DNA of 64,000 nt. It comes from CAWBLP01 sp963789495 (GTDB lineage: Bacteria > Pseudomonadota > Alphaproteobacteria > Acetobacterales > Acetobacteraceae). Under the pieces are notes generated by a model. The model was not told the DNA's origin and searched no databases. It worked only from the letters and a program-made list of their open reading frames with translations. Where the stretch lies: assembly GCA_963789495.1 (NCBI GenBank), contig CAWBLP010000010.1, positions 620,001-684,000 of the forward strand. Reading direction: 5' to 3'. Numbering within the stretch: the first letter of the stretch is position 1; every line of letters starts with the position of its first letter. Shown one piece after another: positions 18,241 through 28,959 of this stretch. A program made the position numbers and the translations under genes.

Positions 18241-19339
18241 GGCGGTCGCGCGAGCCCGCCATGAGATGGAAGTCTGCAATGCCTGCCGCTACTGCGAGGG
18301 ATTCTGCGCGGTGTTTCCCGCGCTGGAATTGCGGCGGGAATTCAGCTCCGGCGATCTGAGCTACCTGGCCAACCTCTGCCATAACTGCCGCGGCTGCTAT
18401 TACGCCTGCCAATACGCGCCGCCCCACGAATGGGGCATCAACGTCCCGCGTGCCTTGGCCGAGGTGCGGGCGGAAAGCTACGCGGAATATGCCTGGCCGC
18501 CGGCGCTGGCGCAGGCATTCAACCGCAACGGCACGCTGGTCGCGCTGATGACCGCACTCGGCATCGCCCTCGTGCTGATGCTGACCATGCTGTTCAACAC
18601 CCCGACGACTTTGTTCGCCGCGCGTCCGGTGGTGCCGGATTCCTTCTACGCGGTGATCCCACTCTGGGCGATGCAGGTGGTTGGGCTCGCGACGTTCATC
18701 TTCTCGCTGGTCGCGCTGTGGATGGGCGCGCGCAATTTCTGGCGCGATGCCGCGCCACAGGAACGCATCGGCGTTGGATCAGGCGCCTATGCGCTGTGGG
18801 ACATCCTGTCGCTGCGCAATCTCGGCGGCGGCGGGCATGGCTGCAACGATGCGTCGGAACGCTTCTCGATGACGCGGCGCTGGCTGCATCACGGCATGTT
18901 CTACGGTTTCATGCTGTGCTTCGCCGCCACCTGCGTCGGCTTCGTCTATCACACCTTCCTGCACTGGTCGGCGCCGTACCCGTTCATCTCCGCACCGGTG
19001 TTGCTGGGGAGTGTCGGCGGCGTGCTGCTGCTGATCGGCACCATCGGCCTGTTCGCCATGAAGCTGGTCGACGATCCGATGCCTGCGTTCCGCCGCATGC
19101 TGGGCGCGGACGTCGCCTTGCTGATGCTGCTGGCCTTCTCGGCGCTCACCGGGTTGGTGCTGCTGGCACTGCGCAGCACCGGCGCGATGGGCATCGCCCT
19201 GGCGGTGCATCTCGGCTTCATTCTCACGCTGTTCCTGGTACTGCCGTACAGCAAGATGGTGCATGGCGTGTACCGCTCCGCCGCGCTGCTGCGCTGGGCG
19301 ATGGAGCGCAAGCAGAAGCCGCTCGGCGGCGGGGAATAG
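18227..19339 (+). CDS. tcuB: Tricarballylate utilization protein TcuB (Fe-S/membrane electron carrier)
   Basis: 370-residue partner of TcuA that reoxidises its FADH2 and passes electrons to the quinone pool. The N-terminal cytoplasmic part has two Cys clusters, VCNACRYCEGFC and LCHNCRGCYYAC, for iron-sulfur centres. Roughly six hydrophobic segments follow with conserved His residues (RWLHHGMFYGF, YHTFLHW), fitting heme or quinone contact. The ATG lies 14 bases inside the tcuA 3' end, so the two are translationally linked. Intact, in contrast to tcuA. Confidence 0.92.
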   Translation: MRETEAVARARHEMEVCNACRYCEGFCAVFPALELRREFSSGDLSYLANLCHNCRGCYYACQYAPPHEWGINVPRALAEVRAESYAEYAWPPALAQAFNRNGTLVALMTALGIALVLMLTMLFNTPTTLFAARPVVPDSFYAVIPLWAMQVVGLATFIFSLVALWMGARNFWRDAAPQERIGVGSGAYALWDILSLRNLGGGGHGCNDASERFSMTRRWLHHGMFYGFMLCFAATCVGFVYHTFLHWSAPYPFISAPVLLGSVGGVLLLIGTIGLFAMKLVDDPMPAFRRMLGADVALLMLLAFSALTGLVLLALRSTGAMGIALAVHLGFILTLFLVLPYSKMVHGVYRSAALLRWAMERKQKPLGGGE

Positions 19340-19395
19340 CGCCGCCCGCTGTGCAATAGATTGCGCCGGAGCGCAGTCCGCCGCATCGTTGGCGC

Positions 19396-20712
19396 ATGTA
19401 CCAGCCGCTGTCGGACCAGGCTGCCCCGCCCGAGGTGTATCAGCAGGCCGCACCGCCGGCGCCGGCCACCACCAGGCTGACCGAATCGCGCCACGTCGCC
19501 ACGGTCGTGATCGGCGCCGGATTCACCGGCCTCTCCACCGCCCTGCACCTGGCCGAGGCCGGGGTCGACGTCACGGTGCTGGAAGCGAAACAGATCGGCT
19601 GGGGCGCCTCAGGCCGCGCCTTCGGTCAGGTGGTGCCCTATCTAAAGCCCGGCCACGCCGCGATCCTGCGTCACTACGGCGCCGCACGCGGCCAGCGCAT
19701 CGTCGACGCGGTGGGGCAGGGGCCGTCACTGGTGTTCGATCTGATCGCGCGGCATGGCATCGAATGCTGGGCAGTGCAGTCCGGCCTGATCTTTGCGGCG
19801 CATTCGCCCGCCGGTCGGCGCGACCTGGAAGCACGCACATCCTACTGGCAGCAACGTGGCGCCGCGGTGGAGATGCGCAGCGACACCGCAGCGGCCGAAC
19901 TGGTGGGATCGCGGCTGTACCAGGCGGTGTCGCTGGACAGGCGCGGCGGCAATCTCAACCCGTTCGCCTATACGCGCGGCCTGGCGCATGCGGCGCTGCG
20001 GGCCGGGGCAAATATCCACACCGACACGCCGGTAGGCGCGATCCGGCGCGACGGTGCGCGGTGGCGGGTCGAGGCGGGAACCCAGGCGCTGACCGCGGAG
20101 TCGGTGGTGATCGCCACCAACGCCTATACCGGCGCGCTCTGGCCGGGGCTGCGCGAGAGCGTCCTGCCGATGCGCGGCCATGGTTTCGTGTCCGAGCCGT
20201 TGTCGGACAATCTGAGCCGCTCGATCCTGCCGGAACGGCAGTCGCTGACCGACACGCGGCATCTGTTCTCCGGGGTGCGCATCCTGCCGGATGGTCGGCT
20301 GCACGCCAGTGCACATGGGCCGATTTTCGGACCGGAGCGTCCGGCCGATCTGCGGCGGGTCGATGCGCGGATCCGGCGGATGTTCCCGCAACTCGGCGAG
20401 GTCAAGTGGCATCAGGGCTGGAGCGGCTGGGTGGCGATGACGATGGATCATTTTCCGCGCATGCATGAGCTGGCGCCGGGCGTGTTCGCCGGCCTGGGCT
20501 ATAACGGGCGCGGCATTGCCGCGGCGACCATGATGGGGCGCGACCTGGCGGCGCTGGTGCGCGGCGCGCGCGATGACGCCACGGTGTTTCCGCTGCGGCC
20601 GCTGCGGCCGATGCCGTGGCGGCGGTCGGCGCCGGCACTGGTGCACGCTTTGATCCAGGCCTATCGGCTGCACGACGTCATCGACGAAATCCGCTTTCTT
20701 CGGGCCGCCTGA
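19396..20712 (+). CDS. DAO-family FAD oxidoreductase (gamma-glutamylputrescine oxidase-like)
   Basis: 438-residue flavoprotein amine/amino-acid oxidase: FAD-binding VVIGAGFTGLSTALHLAEAG, the second FAD segment GWGASGRAFGQVVPYLKPG, and the C-terminal FAGLGYNGRGIAAATMMGRDLA that closes the FAD site. The family includes PuuB and glycine/sarcosine oxidases. The first 35 residues are a Pro/Ala-rich extension. It starts a run with a 2-oxoglutarate-oxygenase-like gene, an SDR and a peptide-type importer, suggesting catabolism of an imported amine or amino-acid derivative (inference). Confidence 0.88.
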   Translation: MYQPLSDQAAPPEVYQQAAPPAPATTRLTESRHVATVVIGAGFTGLSTALHLAEAGVDVTVLEAKQIGWGASGRAFGQVVPYLKPGHAAILRHYGAARGQRIVDAVGQGPSLVFDLIARHGIECWAVQSGLIFAAHSPAGRRDLEARTSYWQQRGAAVEMRSDTAAAELVGSRLYQAVSLDRRGGNLNPFAYTRGLAHAALRAGANIHTDTPVGAIRRDGARWRVEAGTQALTAESVVIATNAYTGALWPGLRESVLPMRGHGFVSEPLSDNLSRSILPERQSLTDTRHLFSGVRILPDGRLHASAHGPIFGPERPADLRRVDARIRRMFPQLGEVKWHQGWSGWVAMTMDHFPRMHELAPGVFAGLGYNGRGIAAATMMGRDLAALVRGARDDATVFPLRPLRPMPWRRSAPALVHALIQAYRLHDVIDEIRFLRAA

Positions 20713-20722
20713 CGGAGACCGC

Positions 20723-21757
20723 ATGATGGCAACGCAAGTAACGCGCGCGGAGTTGCAGGCCGCGGAGGTCGACGGGTTTCCGATCCTGGACCTGGCGGAC
20801 CATGTCGCCGGCCGTCCCGGCGCGCGGGACCGGCTGGCACGCGAGCTGCGCGACGCGCTGGAGCATATCGGCTTCCTGCTGGTGGTGAATCACGGCGTGC
20901 CGCAGGCGATGATCGATGACATTTTCGCCGAGGCGGCCCGTTTCCACGTGCTGCCGTTGGAACAGAAACTGAAGCTGCGGATGGCGCGCGGATCGGGCAT
21001 TGGCTACCTGCCCACCGCGCAATTCGCCATCAAGACCTCCGAGATCAACGACAACCGCAAGCCCGACCTGAACGCGGCCTTCTTCATCGACCGGGAGCGT
21101 TCACCGGACGATCCCGAAGTGCGGGCCGGCAAACCGTTTCGCGAGCTGAATCGCTGGCCCGACGGATTGCCCGGCTTCCAGGATGCGGCGATCGCCTATT
21201 ACGATCGGCTGGAACGCTTCGCGCTGGATCTGTTGCCGGTGTTCGCCACCGCGCTCGATCTGCCGCCGGACTGGTTCGCCGATGCCTTCGTCAATGCGCA
21301 ATGCACGCTGCGCCTGTCGCACTACCCGCCAACACCCTACGACGAGAACCAGTTCGGCATCGCGCCGCATACCGACACCAGCTTCCTGACCATCCTGCCG
21401 CAATCCGCTCTGGAAGGCCTGTATATCCGTCCGTCGGGGCGCGGCTGGATGAAGGCGCCGCGGATTCCAGGCAGTTTCGTGATCAACGCCGGCGACATGT
21501 GCCGGCGCTGGACCAATGACCGGTTCCTGTCGACCGAGCATTTCGCGATCAATCCGTCACCACAGCAGGCGCGCTACGCCGCACCGTTCTTCTTCGCGCC
21601 GAACACGGATTTCGTGATCCGCTGCATCGACAGCTGCTGCACGCCGGACAATCCGCCGCGCTATCCCGCGGTCACCTACGAGCAGTACCGCATGTGGTTC
21701 CTGCGCAACAACTACCAGTCGGCGGCGGACCAGCCGGCCGAACTGGCAAAACCCTAG
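20723..21757 (+). CDS. 2-oxoglutarate/Fe(II)-dependent oxygenase, isopenicillin-N-synthase-like
   Basis: 344-residue oxygenase of the IPNS/DIOX fold: N-terminal DIOX_N region (LEHIGFLLVVNHGVP), then the iron site HTD in APHTDTSFLTI and the distal His in LSTEHFAINP. The Arg that binds 2-oxoglutarate is in ARYAAPFFF, but the usual R-x-S Ser is Ala. That is tolerated in some ethylene-forming or IPNS-type members and may mean altered cosubstrate use. GGAGA precedes tandem ATGs at 20723 and 20726. The gene follows the flavin oxidase by 10 bases and precedes the SDR by 12, so the three form one operon. Confidence 0.85.
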   Translation: MMATQVTRAELQAAEVDGFPILDLADHVAGRPGARDRLARELRDALEHIGFLLVVNHGVPQAMIDDIFAEAARFHVLPLEQKLKLRMARGSGIGYLPTAQFAIKTSEINDNRKPDLNAAFFIDRERSPDDPEVRAGKPFRELNRWPDGLPGFQDAAIAYYDRLERFALDLLPVFATALDLPPDWFADAFVNAQCTLRLSHYPPTPYDENQFGIAPHTDTSFLTILPQSALEGLYIRPSGRGWMKAPRIPGSFVINAGDMCRRWTNDRFLSTEHFAINPSPQQARYAAPFFFAPNTDFVIRCIDSCCTPDNPPRYPAVTYEQYRMWFLRNNYQSAADQPAELAKP

Positions 21758-21769
21758 AGGGAGGTTGCG

Positions 21770-22519
21770 ATGTCGCTCGAAGGCAAGGTGGTGCTGATCA
21801 CCGGCGCCGCGCGTGGGCTGGGCTTCGAATATGCCCGCAGCTTCGGTGCCGCCGGTGCGCTTGTGGTTGCCGGTGATATTACCGATTGTTCCGCCGCGGC
21901 CGAGGCGGCCGGCAATGGGGCGATCGCGGTGTCGCTGGACGTCACCAACGTCGCATCCGCCGATTCGATGGCGGAGCTGGCGATGGAAACGTTCGGGCGC
22001 ATCGATGCACTAGTGAACAATGCCGCGTTGTACGGCGCGCTGCGTGGCGGACGGTTCAACACCATCCCAGAGTCCGACTGGGATGCCGCGATGGCAGTGA
22101 ACGTCAAAGGCATCTGGAATTGCTGCAAGGCCGTGGTGCCGGCGATGCGCCAGTCCGGTGGCGGATCGATCGTCAACATCGCATCGCTCGCCGCCACCTA
22201 CGGAATGCCATACGCGCTGCATTACACCACGTCGAAGGCGGCGGTGATCGGGCTGACGCGTGGTCTGGCCCGTGAACTGGGGCGCGAGAATATCCGGGTG
22301 AACGCGGTGGCGCCGAGTGCGGTGATGACCGAAGGCACCGCGGAATTCCTCGGGGAAAAGCTGGATCGCGGGCTGGAGGTGATCCGCGCCGGCCAGTCAA
22401 TTCCGCGCACGCTGGAGCCGGCCGACCTGGTCGGCACGATCGCCTGGCTGGTCTCGGACGGCAGCCGTTTCGTAACCGGGCAGACCATTGCGGTGGATGG
22501 CGGAACGGTTCTGCTGTAG
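21770..22519 (+). CDS. Short-chain dehydrogenase/reductase (SDR)
   Basis: 249-residue classical SDR: TGAARGLG cofactor motif, LVNNAALYG, Ser in NIASLAATYG, YTTSK (catalytic Tyr and Lys) and a C-terminal VTGQTIAVDGGTVLL. No acidic residue directly follows the second strand, although GDITD has an Asp that would favour NAD(H). GGGAGG stands seven bases before the ATG. Third gene of the oxidase-oxygenase-SDR operon; the alcohol substrate is unknown. Confidence 0.9.
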   Translation: MSLEGKVVLITGAARGLGFEYARSFGAAGALVVAGDITDCSAAAEAAGNGAIAVSLDVTNVASADSMAELAMETFGRIDALVNNAALYGALRGGRFNTIPESDWDAAMAVNVKGIWNCCKAVVPAMRQSGGGSIVNIASLAATYGMPYALHYTTSKAAVIGLTRGLARELGRENIRVNAVAPSAVMTEGTAEFLGEKLDRGLEVIRAGQSIPRTLEPADLVGTIAWLVSDGSRFVTGQTIAVDGGTVLL

Positions 22520-22589
22520 CGCGTCGCCTCTGGTAGCGCTCACAGCGGCGCGATAAGATGCAATGACAAACGACCCGGGGGAAACGCCT

Positions 22590-24641
22590 ATGTCTGGCCC
22601 GCGCCTGACGCGCCGTTCCGTTCTTGCCGCGCTTGCGGCCACACCTGCAGGCGCCGAACTGCTGCACAGCGCGGCCGCGCATGCTGCCAGCGATCTCGCT
22701 GCATCCGGTCTCGTCGGGAAGATCGAAGGCCCGACCATGATCACCGATCCGGCGAAGCTGCCGAAGAAGTTCCAGGAAGCGCCAGCGCTGGCCGAGCTGG
22801 TGAAGGCCGGCAAGTTGCCGCCGGTCGAGCAGCGCATTCCGGAAGAGCCGATGGTATGGCAGCCGCTGAACGAGATCGGCAAATACGGCGGCACCTGGCG
22901 GCGCGCGTTCACCGGCCCCGGCGACGTGGAGAATGCCAACCGGATCAACGCCTCCGACAAGCTGCTATTCTGGAGCGCGGACGGCAGCACGATCGTGCCG
23001 GGCGTCGCGAAGGCCTGGAAGATGGCCGAGGACGGCAAGAGCTTCACCATCACGCTGCGCAAGGGCATGAAGTGGTCGGACGGGCATCCGTTCACCGCGG
23101 ATGATTTCGTGTTCTGGTTCCAGGATCTGTACAACAACAAGGACATCGTTGCGACACCGATCCCCGACATGACGCCGCAGGGCAAGCCGGGCCGGGTCGT
23201 CAAGGTGGACGACATCACGGTGCGGTTCGAGTTCGACGTGCCGTATTTCCTGTTCGAGGAAATGATGGCCGGCGACACGCTGATCGGCGGCGGCCAGTCG
23301 GTGCGCCAGTCGCAGAAATTCAGCTACGGCGCCTATTCGCCCGGCCATTACCTGAAGCAGTTTCTGCCGAAATATTCCTCGGTGGAGGCATGCAACGCCA
23401 AGGCGAAAGAGGCGGGGTATGAGAACTGGGTGCAGTTCCTGCACTTCAAGAAGGACTGGTCGCTGAACCGCGATCTGCCGACGCTGCAGCCCTGGCACAT
23501 GGTGCAGCCGATCAACACGCCGATCTGGCTGCTGGAGCGCAACCCGTATTACTACGCGGTCGATTCCGCCGGCAACCAGTTGCCCTATATCGACAAGGTG
23601 CAGCTGTCGCTGGCGACCGACCTGGAAGTGATCAACCTGCGCGCGATGGCTGGCGAGTACGACCTGCAGGAACGGCATATCGACATCGCCAAGCTGCCGG
23701 TGATCCTGGATAACCAGAAGAAGGGCAACTACACCGTCCATCTGGACCTGGCCTATAACGGCGCCGATACGCTGCTGCAGATCAACACCAGCTACAAGGC
23801 CGATCCGGAAGTCGCGAAATGGCTGAAGAACGCCGATTTCCGACGCGCATTATCGCTCGGCATCGACCGCGACCAGATGAATGAGACGTTCTGGCTTGGC
23901 GTCGGCACGCCCGGTTCACCGGTGCCGGCGGAAAGCATGCCGCAAAATCCAGGACCGGAATGGCGCAAGAAATGGGCGACTTACGATCCGAAGCAGGCCA
24001 ATGCGATGCTCGACAAGATCGGCCTGACCAAGAAGGACAGCGACGGCTTCCGCGTCCGTACCGATAACGGCCAGCGGCTGCGCATCCAGGTGATCGCGAT
24101 CCAGGCCTTCCTGCCCTGGCCCAAGCATGCCGAAATGATCGCCGACCAGTGGAAGAAGATCGGTATCGAGGGCGAGGTGAAGGAGATGGAGCGCAACCTG
24201 GCTACCACCAGGACGCGCAACAACGAGCATCACATCTATATCTGGAACAATGGCGGCACCGAGCTGCTGTACCTGTTCCCGCGCCACGCTATCCCGGTCG
24301 ATCCGACCGAGGCCTATATGGGTCCGGAATACGCGATGTGGTACGCCTCCGGCGGCACCCAGGGCACCAAGCCGGACGATCCGGAGATGCTGAAAATCTT
24401 CGACCTGTTTCGCGCCGCCGCCAGCCTGCACGAGAAAGAGCGTGACAAGAACGCGCAGGAGATCTGGAAGATCGTCGCCGACCAGGTCTACGGCATCGGC
24501 ACGGTCGGCCAGTCGCCGGCACTGATGGGCGTGCGGCTGGTCAGCAACAAGCTGGGCAACATCGCCGCGCGGGTCTGCATCGCACAGCACTGCCGGGTGC
24601 CGGGGAATTCGCATCCGGAGACGTGGTACTACAAGGCATGA
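22590..24641 (+). CDS. ABC transporter substrate-binding protein, family 5 (peptide/opine type), Tat-exported
   Basis: 683-residue periplasmic solute-binding protein of the OppA/DppA superfamily, at the long end of the family. The N-terminus has a twin-arginine signal (TRRSVLAALAA, then SAAAHAAS cleavage region). Family marks are FTITLRKGMKWSDGHPFTADD and NADFRRALSLGIDRDQM. The start at 22590 is preferred because the signal then begins directly; an in-frame ATG at 22563 is possible. First gene of a complete importer with two permeases and two ATPases. The ligand is not predictable, but nearby oxidases hint at an amine-containing compound. Confidence 0.9.
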   Translation: MSGPRLTRRSVLAALAATPAGAELLHSAAAHAASDLAASGLVGKIEGPTMITDPAKLPKKFQEAPALAELVKAGKLPPVEQRIPEEPMVWQPLNEIGKYGGTWRRAFTGPGDVENANRINASDKLLFWSADGSTIVPGVAKAWKMAEDGKSFTITLRKGMKWSDGHPFTADDFVFWFQDLYNNKDIVATPIPDMTPQGKPGRVVKVDDITVRFEFDVPYFLFEEMMAGDTLIGGGQSVRQSQKFSYGAYSPGHYLKQFLPKYSSVEACNAKAKEAGYENWVQFLHFKKDWSLNRDLPTLQPWHMVQPINTPIWLLERNPYYYAVDSAGNQLPYIDKVQLSLATDLEVINLRAMAGEYDLQERHIDIAKLPVILDNQKKGNYTVHLDLAYNGADTLLQINTSYKADPEVAKWLKNADFRRALSLGIDRDQMNETFWLGVGTPGSPVPAESMPQNPGPEWRKKWATYDPKQANAMLDKIGLTKKDSDGFRVRTDNGQRLRIQVIAIQAFLPWPKHAEMIADQWKKIGIEGEVKEMERNLATTRTRNNEHHIYIWNNGGTELLYLFPRHAIPVDPTEAYMGPEYAMWYASGGTQGTKPDDPEMLKIFDLFRAAASLHEKERDKNAQEIWKIVADQVYGIGTVGQSPALMGVRLVSNKLGNIAARVCIAQHCRVPGNSHPETWYYKA

Positions 24642-24681
24642 GCATCGCGCCGTCCTGGCCGGGCACGTCCCGGCCATCGCC

Positions 24682-25674
24682 ATGCTAGTTTATTTCCTCC
24701 GCCGACTGGTGCTGGCGGCGATCACCATCTGGGCGATCACCGTCGTCACCTTCGTCATCATCCAGTTGCCGCCGGGTGATTTCGTCGATGCCTATGTCGC
24801 GGAAAGCTCCGCCATGGGGACCGCGATCACCGCGGAGGAAGCCGAGGCGTTGCGTCACGCCTACGGGCTGGATCAGCCGATCTACGTGCAATACGTGAAA
24901 TGGCTGAACCTGGTCGCGCATGGCAATTTCGGCCAGTCGTTCGAATACGGACGTCCCGTCACCGAAGTGATCGGTGACCGGCTGTGGCTCACGCTGGTGC
25001 TGTCGTTCGGCGCCTTGCTGGTCACCTGGGGACTGGCACTGCCGATCGGCATCTACTCCGCGGTGCGGCAGTACTCAGTTGGCGACTACGTGTTCACCTT
25101 CCTGGGATTCATCGGCCTCGCGGTGCCGAACTTCCTGCTCGCGCTGATCGTCATGTATATCGGCTTCCGCTTCCTCGGCCTCAATGTCGGCGGCCTGTTC
25201 TCCGCGGAGTACGCACTGGCGCCGTGGTCATGGGCCAAGGCGTGGGATCTCACCCAGCATCTGCCGATTCCGGTGTTCGTGCTCGCCGTCGCCGGCACCG
25301 CGCAACTGGTGCGCATCATGCGCGCCAACCTGCTGGATGAGCTGCGCCGACCCTACGTGGTGACGGCGCGTGCCCGTGGCCTGTCGGAACGCCGCGTCAT
25401 CATGAAATATCCGGTGCGCGCGGCGCTCAACCCGTTCGCCTCGACCATCGGCTATCTGCTGCCGTTCCTGGTGTCGGGCAGCGTCATCGTGTCGGTCGTG
25501 CTGTCGCTGCCCACCGTCGGCCCGCTGCTGCTGCGCTCGCTAGTGTCGCAGGACATGCTGCTGGGCTCGACCATCATCCTGCTGCTCGGCATCCTGACGG
25601 TGATCGGCACCTTGCTGTCCGACCTCATCCTGATGTGGATCGATCCACGCATCCGGCTCGGCCACAATAAATGA
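24682..25674 (+). CDS. ABC transporter permease, DppB/OppB type
   Basis: 330-residue inner-membrane subunit. It opens with the family's MLVYFLRRLVLAAITIWAIT transmembrane start, contains GQSFEYGRPVTEVIGDRL and six predicted membrane segments, and has the cytoplasmic EAA-like loop RPYVVTARARGLSERRVI that docks the ATPase. It follows the binding protein by 40 bases and overlaps the next permease by four (ATGA). Confidence 0.92.
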   Translation: MLVYFLRRLVLAAITIWAITVVTFVIIQLPPGDFVDAYVAESSAMGTAITAEEAEALRHAYGLDQPIYVQYVKWLNLVAHGNFGQSFEYGRPVTEVIGDRLWLTLVLSFGALLVTWGLALPIGIYSAVRQYSVGDYVFTFLGFIGLAVPNFLLALIVMYIGFRFLGLNVGGLFSAEYALAPWSWAKAWDLTQHLPIPVFVLAVAGTAQLVRIMRANLLDELRRPYVVTARARGLSERRVIMKYPVRAALNPFASTIGYLLPFLVSGSVIVSVVLSLPTVGPLLLRSLVSQDMLLGSTIILLLGILTVIGTLLSDLILMWIDPRIRLGHNK

Positions 25675-26795
25675 GCGACACGGCCATCCTGACCACCTCC
25701 GCGGCGGAAACCCGCGTTGCGGTCGCCTCGCAGCGTCAGCTCATCTGGTGGCGCTTTCGCAAGCACAGGCTGGCGGTGGTCAGCGCGATCATCGTGCTCG
25801 CCTTCTATCTGGTGGCGGTGTTCGCCGACGTGCTCGCCTACTCGCCGCCATTCGATACCCAGGCCAGCCGCAGCTACATTCCGCCGCAGCCGATCCACTG
25901 GTTCACCGCCGACGGCAGCTTTCGCCCGCATGTCTACGCGCTGAAAGGCAAGCGCGACCCGCGCACCTTCAAGCTCGCCTATGTGCCCGATCCCAGCGAG
26001 CCGCGCGACCTGGTACTGTTCGCGCATGGCTACGACTACAACCTGTTCGGCGTCATCCCCACCGACATCCACCTTCTCGGCGTCGCCGACGGCAAGCCGG
26101 AAAACGCATTGTTCCTGCTCGGCACCGATCAGCTCGGCCGCGACGTGTTCTCCCGCCTCGTACTCGCCACCCGTACGTCGCTCACCATCGGCCTGGTCGG
26201 CGTTGCACTCAGCCTGGCACTCGGTGTGCTGCTGGGCGGATTGTCCGGCCTGCAGGGCGGCTGGGTCGATACAGTGATCCAACGCGTCATCGAGATCCTG
26301 CGCTCCATCCCGACCATTCCGTTATGGATGGGGCTCGCCGCAGCGGTGCCGTCGAGCTGGTCGCCGCAACAGGTGTATTTCGCCATCACGGTGATCATCT
26401 CGCTGATCGGCTGGACCGAGTTGGCGCGTGTGGTGCGCGGGCGATTCCTGGCGTTGCGGGAAGAGGATTTCATCACCGCTGCGGAGCTGGCTGGCGCGTC
26501 ACGGCTGCGGATCATCTTCAAGCACATGGTGCCGAGCTTCCTGTCGCATATCATCGCGGCGGTGAGTCTGGCATTGCCGGCAATGATCATCAGCGAGACG
26601 ACGTTGTCGTTTCTCGGGCTTGGTCTGCGTCCACCGGCGATCTCCTGGGGTGTCATGCTGCAGGATGCGCAGAACCTGCAGACGCTGGGCCTGGCTCCCT
26701 GGCTGCTGTTCGCGGCGGTGCCGGTGGTGGTGGTGATCCTGGCGTTCAACTTCCTGGGTGACGGATTGCGTGACGCGGCAGACCCCTATGGCTGA
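25671..26795 (+). CDS. ABC transporter permease, DppC/OppC type
   Basis: 374-residue second permease. An OppC_N segment (RKHRLAVVSAIIVLAFYLVA) comes first, then a periplasmic domain of about 100 residues, longer than in DppC itself, then LLGTDQLGRDVFSRLVLATR and the ATPase-contact loop EDFITAAELAGASRLRIIF. The ATG overlaps the preceding stop. The long periplasmic insert resembles permeases of the YejE or opine-type subgroup. Confidence 0.92.
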   Translation: MSDTAILTTSAAETRVAVASQRQLIWWRFRKHRLAVVSAIIVLAFYLVAVFADVLAYSPPFDTQASRSYIPPQPIHWFTADGSFRPHVYALKGKRDPRTFKLAYVPDPSEPRDLVLFAHGYDYNLFGVIPTDIHLLGVADGKPENALFLLGTDQLGRDVFSRLVLATRTSLTIGLVGVALSLALGVLLGGLSGLQGGWVDTVIQRVIEILRSIPTIPLWMGLAAAVPSSWSPQQVYFAITVIISLIGWTELARVVRGRFLALREEDFITAAELAGASRLRIIFKHMVPSFLSHIIAAVSLALPAMIISETTLSFLGLGLRPPAISWGVMLQDAQNLQTLGLAPWLLFAAVPVVVVILAFNFLGDGLRDAADPYG

Positions 26796-27800
26796 GCCGA
26801 TCCTGTCGGTGCGTGACCTGCACACGCATTTCTTCGCCGATGAAGGCGTGGTGCGTGCCGTCGACGGCACCTCGTTCGATCTCTATGCTGGCCGCACGCT
26901 GGGCATCGTGGGTGAATCCGGCTGCGGCAAGAGCGTGACCGCGCGGTCCATCCTGCGCATTGTAGAACGTCCCGGGCGTATCGTCAGCGGCGAAATTCTG
27001 CTGCAGCGGGCGGACGATTCCATCACCGATCTGACACGCCTGCCGGTGGACGGCCACGAAATGCGCGCGATTCGCGGCGGCGAGATCGGCCTGGTGTTCC
27101 AGGAGCCGATGAGCTCGCTATCGGCCTTTCATACCATCGGCAACCAGTTGATCGAGGCGATCCGGCTGCATTCCCGCCTCGGCAAGCGAGCGGCCCGGGA
27201 TCGCGCGATCGAACTGCTGGCGATGGTGGGGATTCCGCGGCCGACACAGCGGGTGGATTCCTATTCGTTCGAACTCTCCGGTGGATTGCGCCAGCGCGTG
27301 ATGGTGGCGCTGGCATTGGCGGCGGAACCACGTGTGCTCATCGCGGACGAGCCGACCACCGCGCTCGATGTCACCACGCAGGCGCAGATTCTGGCACTGC
27401 TGCGCGGCTTGCAGGAACAGCGCGAGCTCGCGGTGATCCTGATCACCCACGACATGGGCGTGATCGCGGAGATGGCGGACGACGTGGTGGTGATGTACCT
27501 CGGCAAGGAGGTGGAGAAGGGCCCGGTGGACGCGATCTTCCACGCGCCGCGGCATCCCTACACGCGGTCCTTGCTGCGCTCGATCCCCAGCGTGCTGGCG
27601 GAACCGCGCTCGCGGCTGGCGACCATTACGGGTTCGATTCCACATCCCTATGCACGGCCGCAAGGCTGTCCGTTCCATCCGCGCTGTCCGGAAGTGCTGC
27701 GCGGCACCTGCGAGTCGAGTTTTCCGCCGGAGGTGGTGATCGGTGAGAATCACGCCACGGCATGTCACCTGTACACCACCGAAGGCGCGCAGGTGCCAGC

Positions 27801-27804
<4 letters not shown>
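26788..27804 (+). CDS. ABC transporter ATP-binding protein, DppD/OppD type
   Basis: 338-residue ATPase: Walker A GESGCGKS, Q-loop FQEPMSSLSAFH, signature LSGGLRQRVMVALAL (one residue off the usual LSGGQRQR), Walker B VLIADEPTTALD and switch His in LITHDMG. The C-terminal oligopeptide-specific domain has a Cys cluster, GCPFHPRCPEV, typical of DppD/F and often linked to an iron-sulfur site. The ATG at 26788 overlaps the permease gene by eight bases. Confidence 0.93.
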
Positions 27805-28877
<1,073 letters not shown>

Positions 28878-28959
28878 CGGCCCGCCCAGGAGACATTATG
28901 TTGCGGTCGCAGGCAGACGGCTGCGATAAGGCAGGGGGAATGTCCGCAGGTGGCTGACG

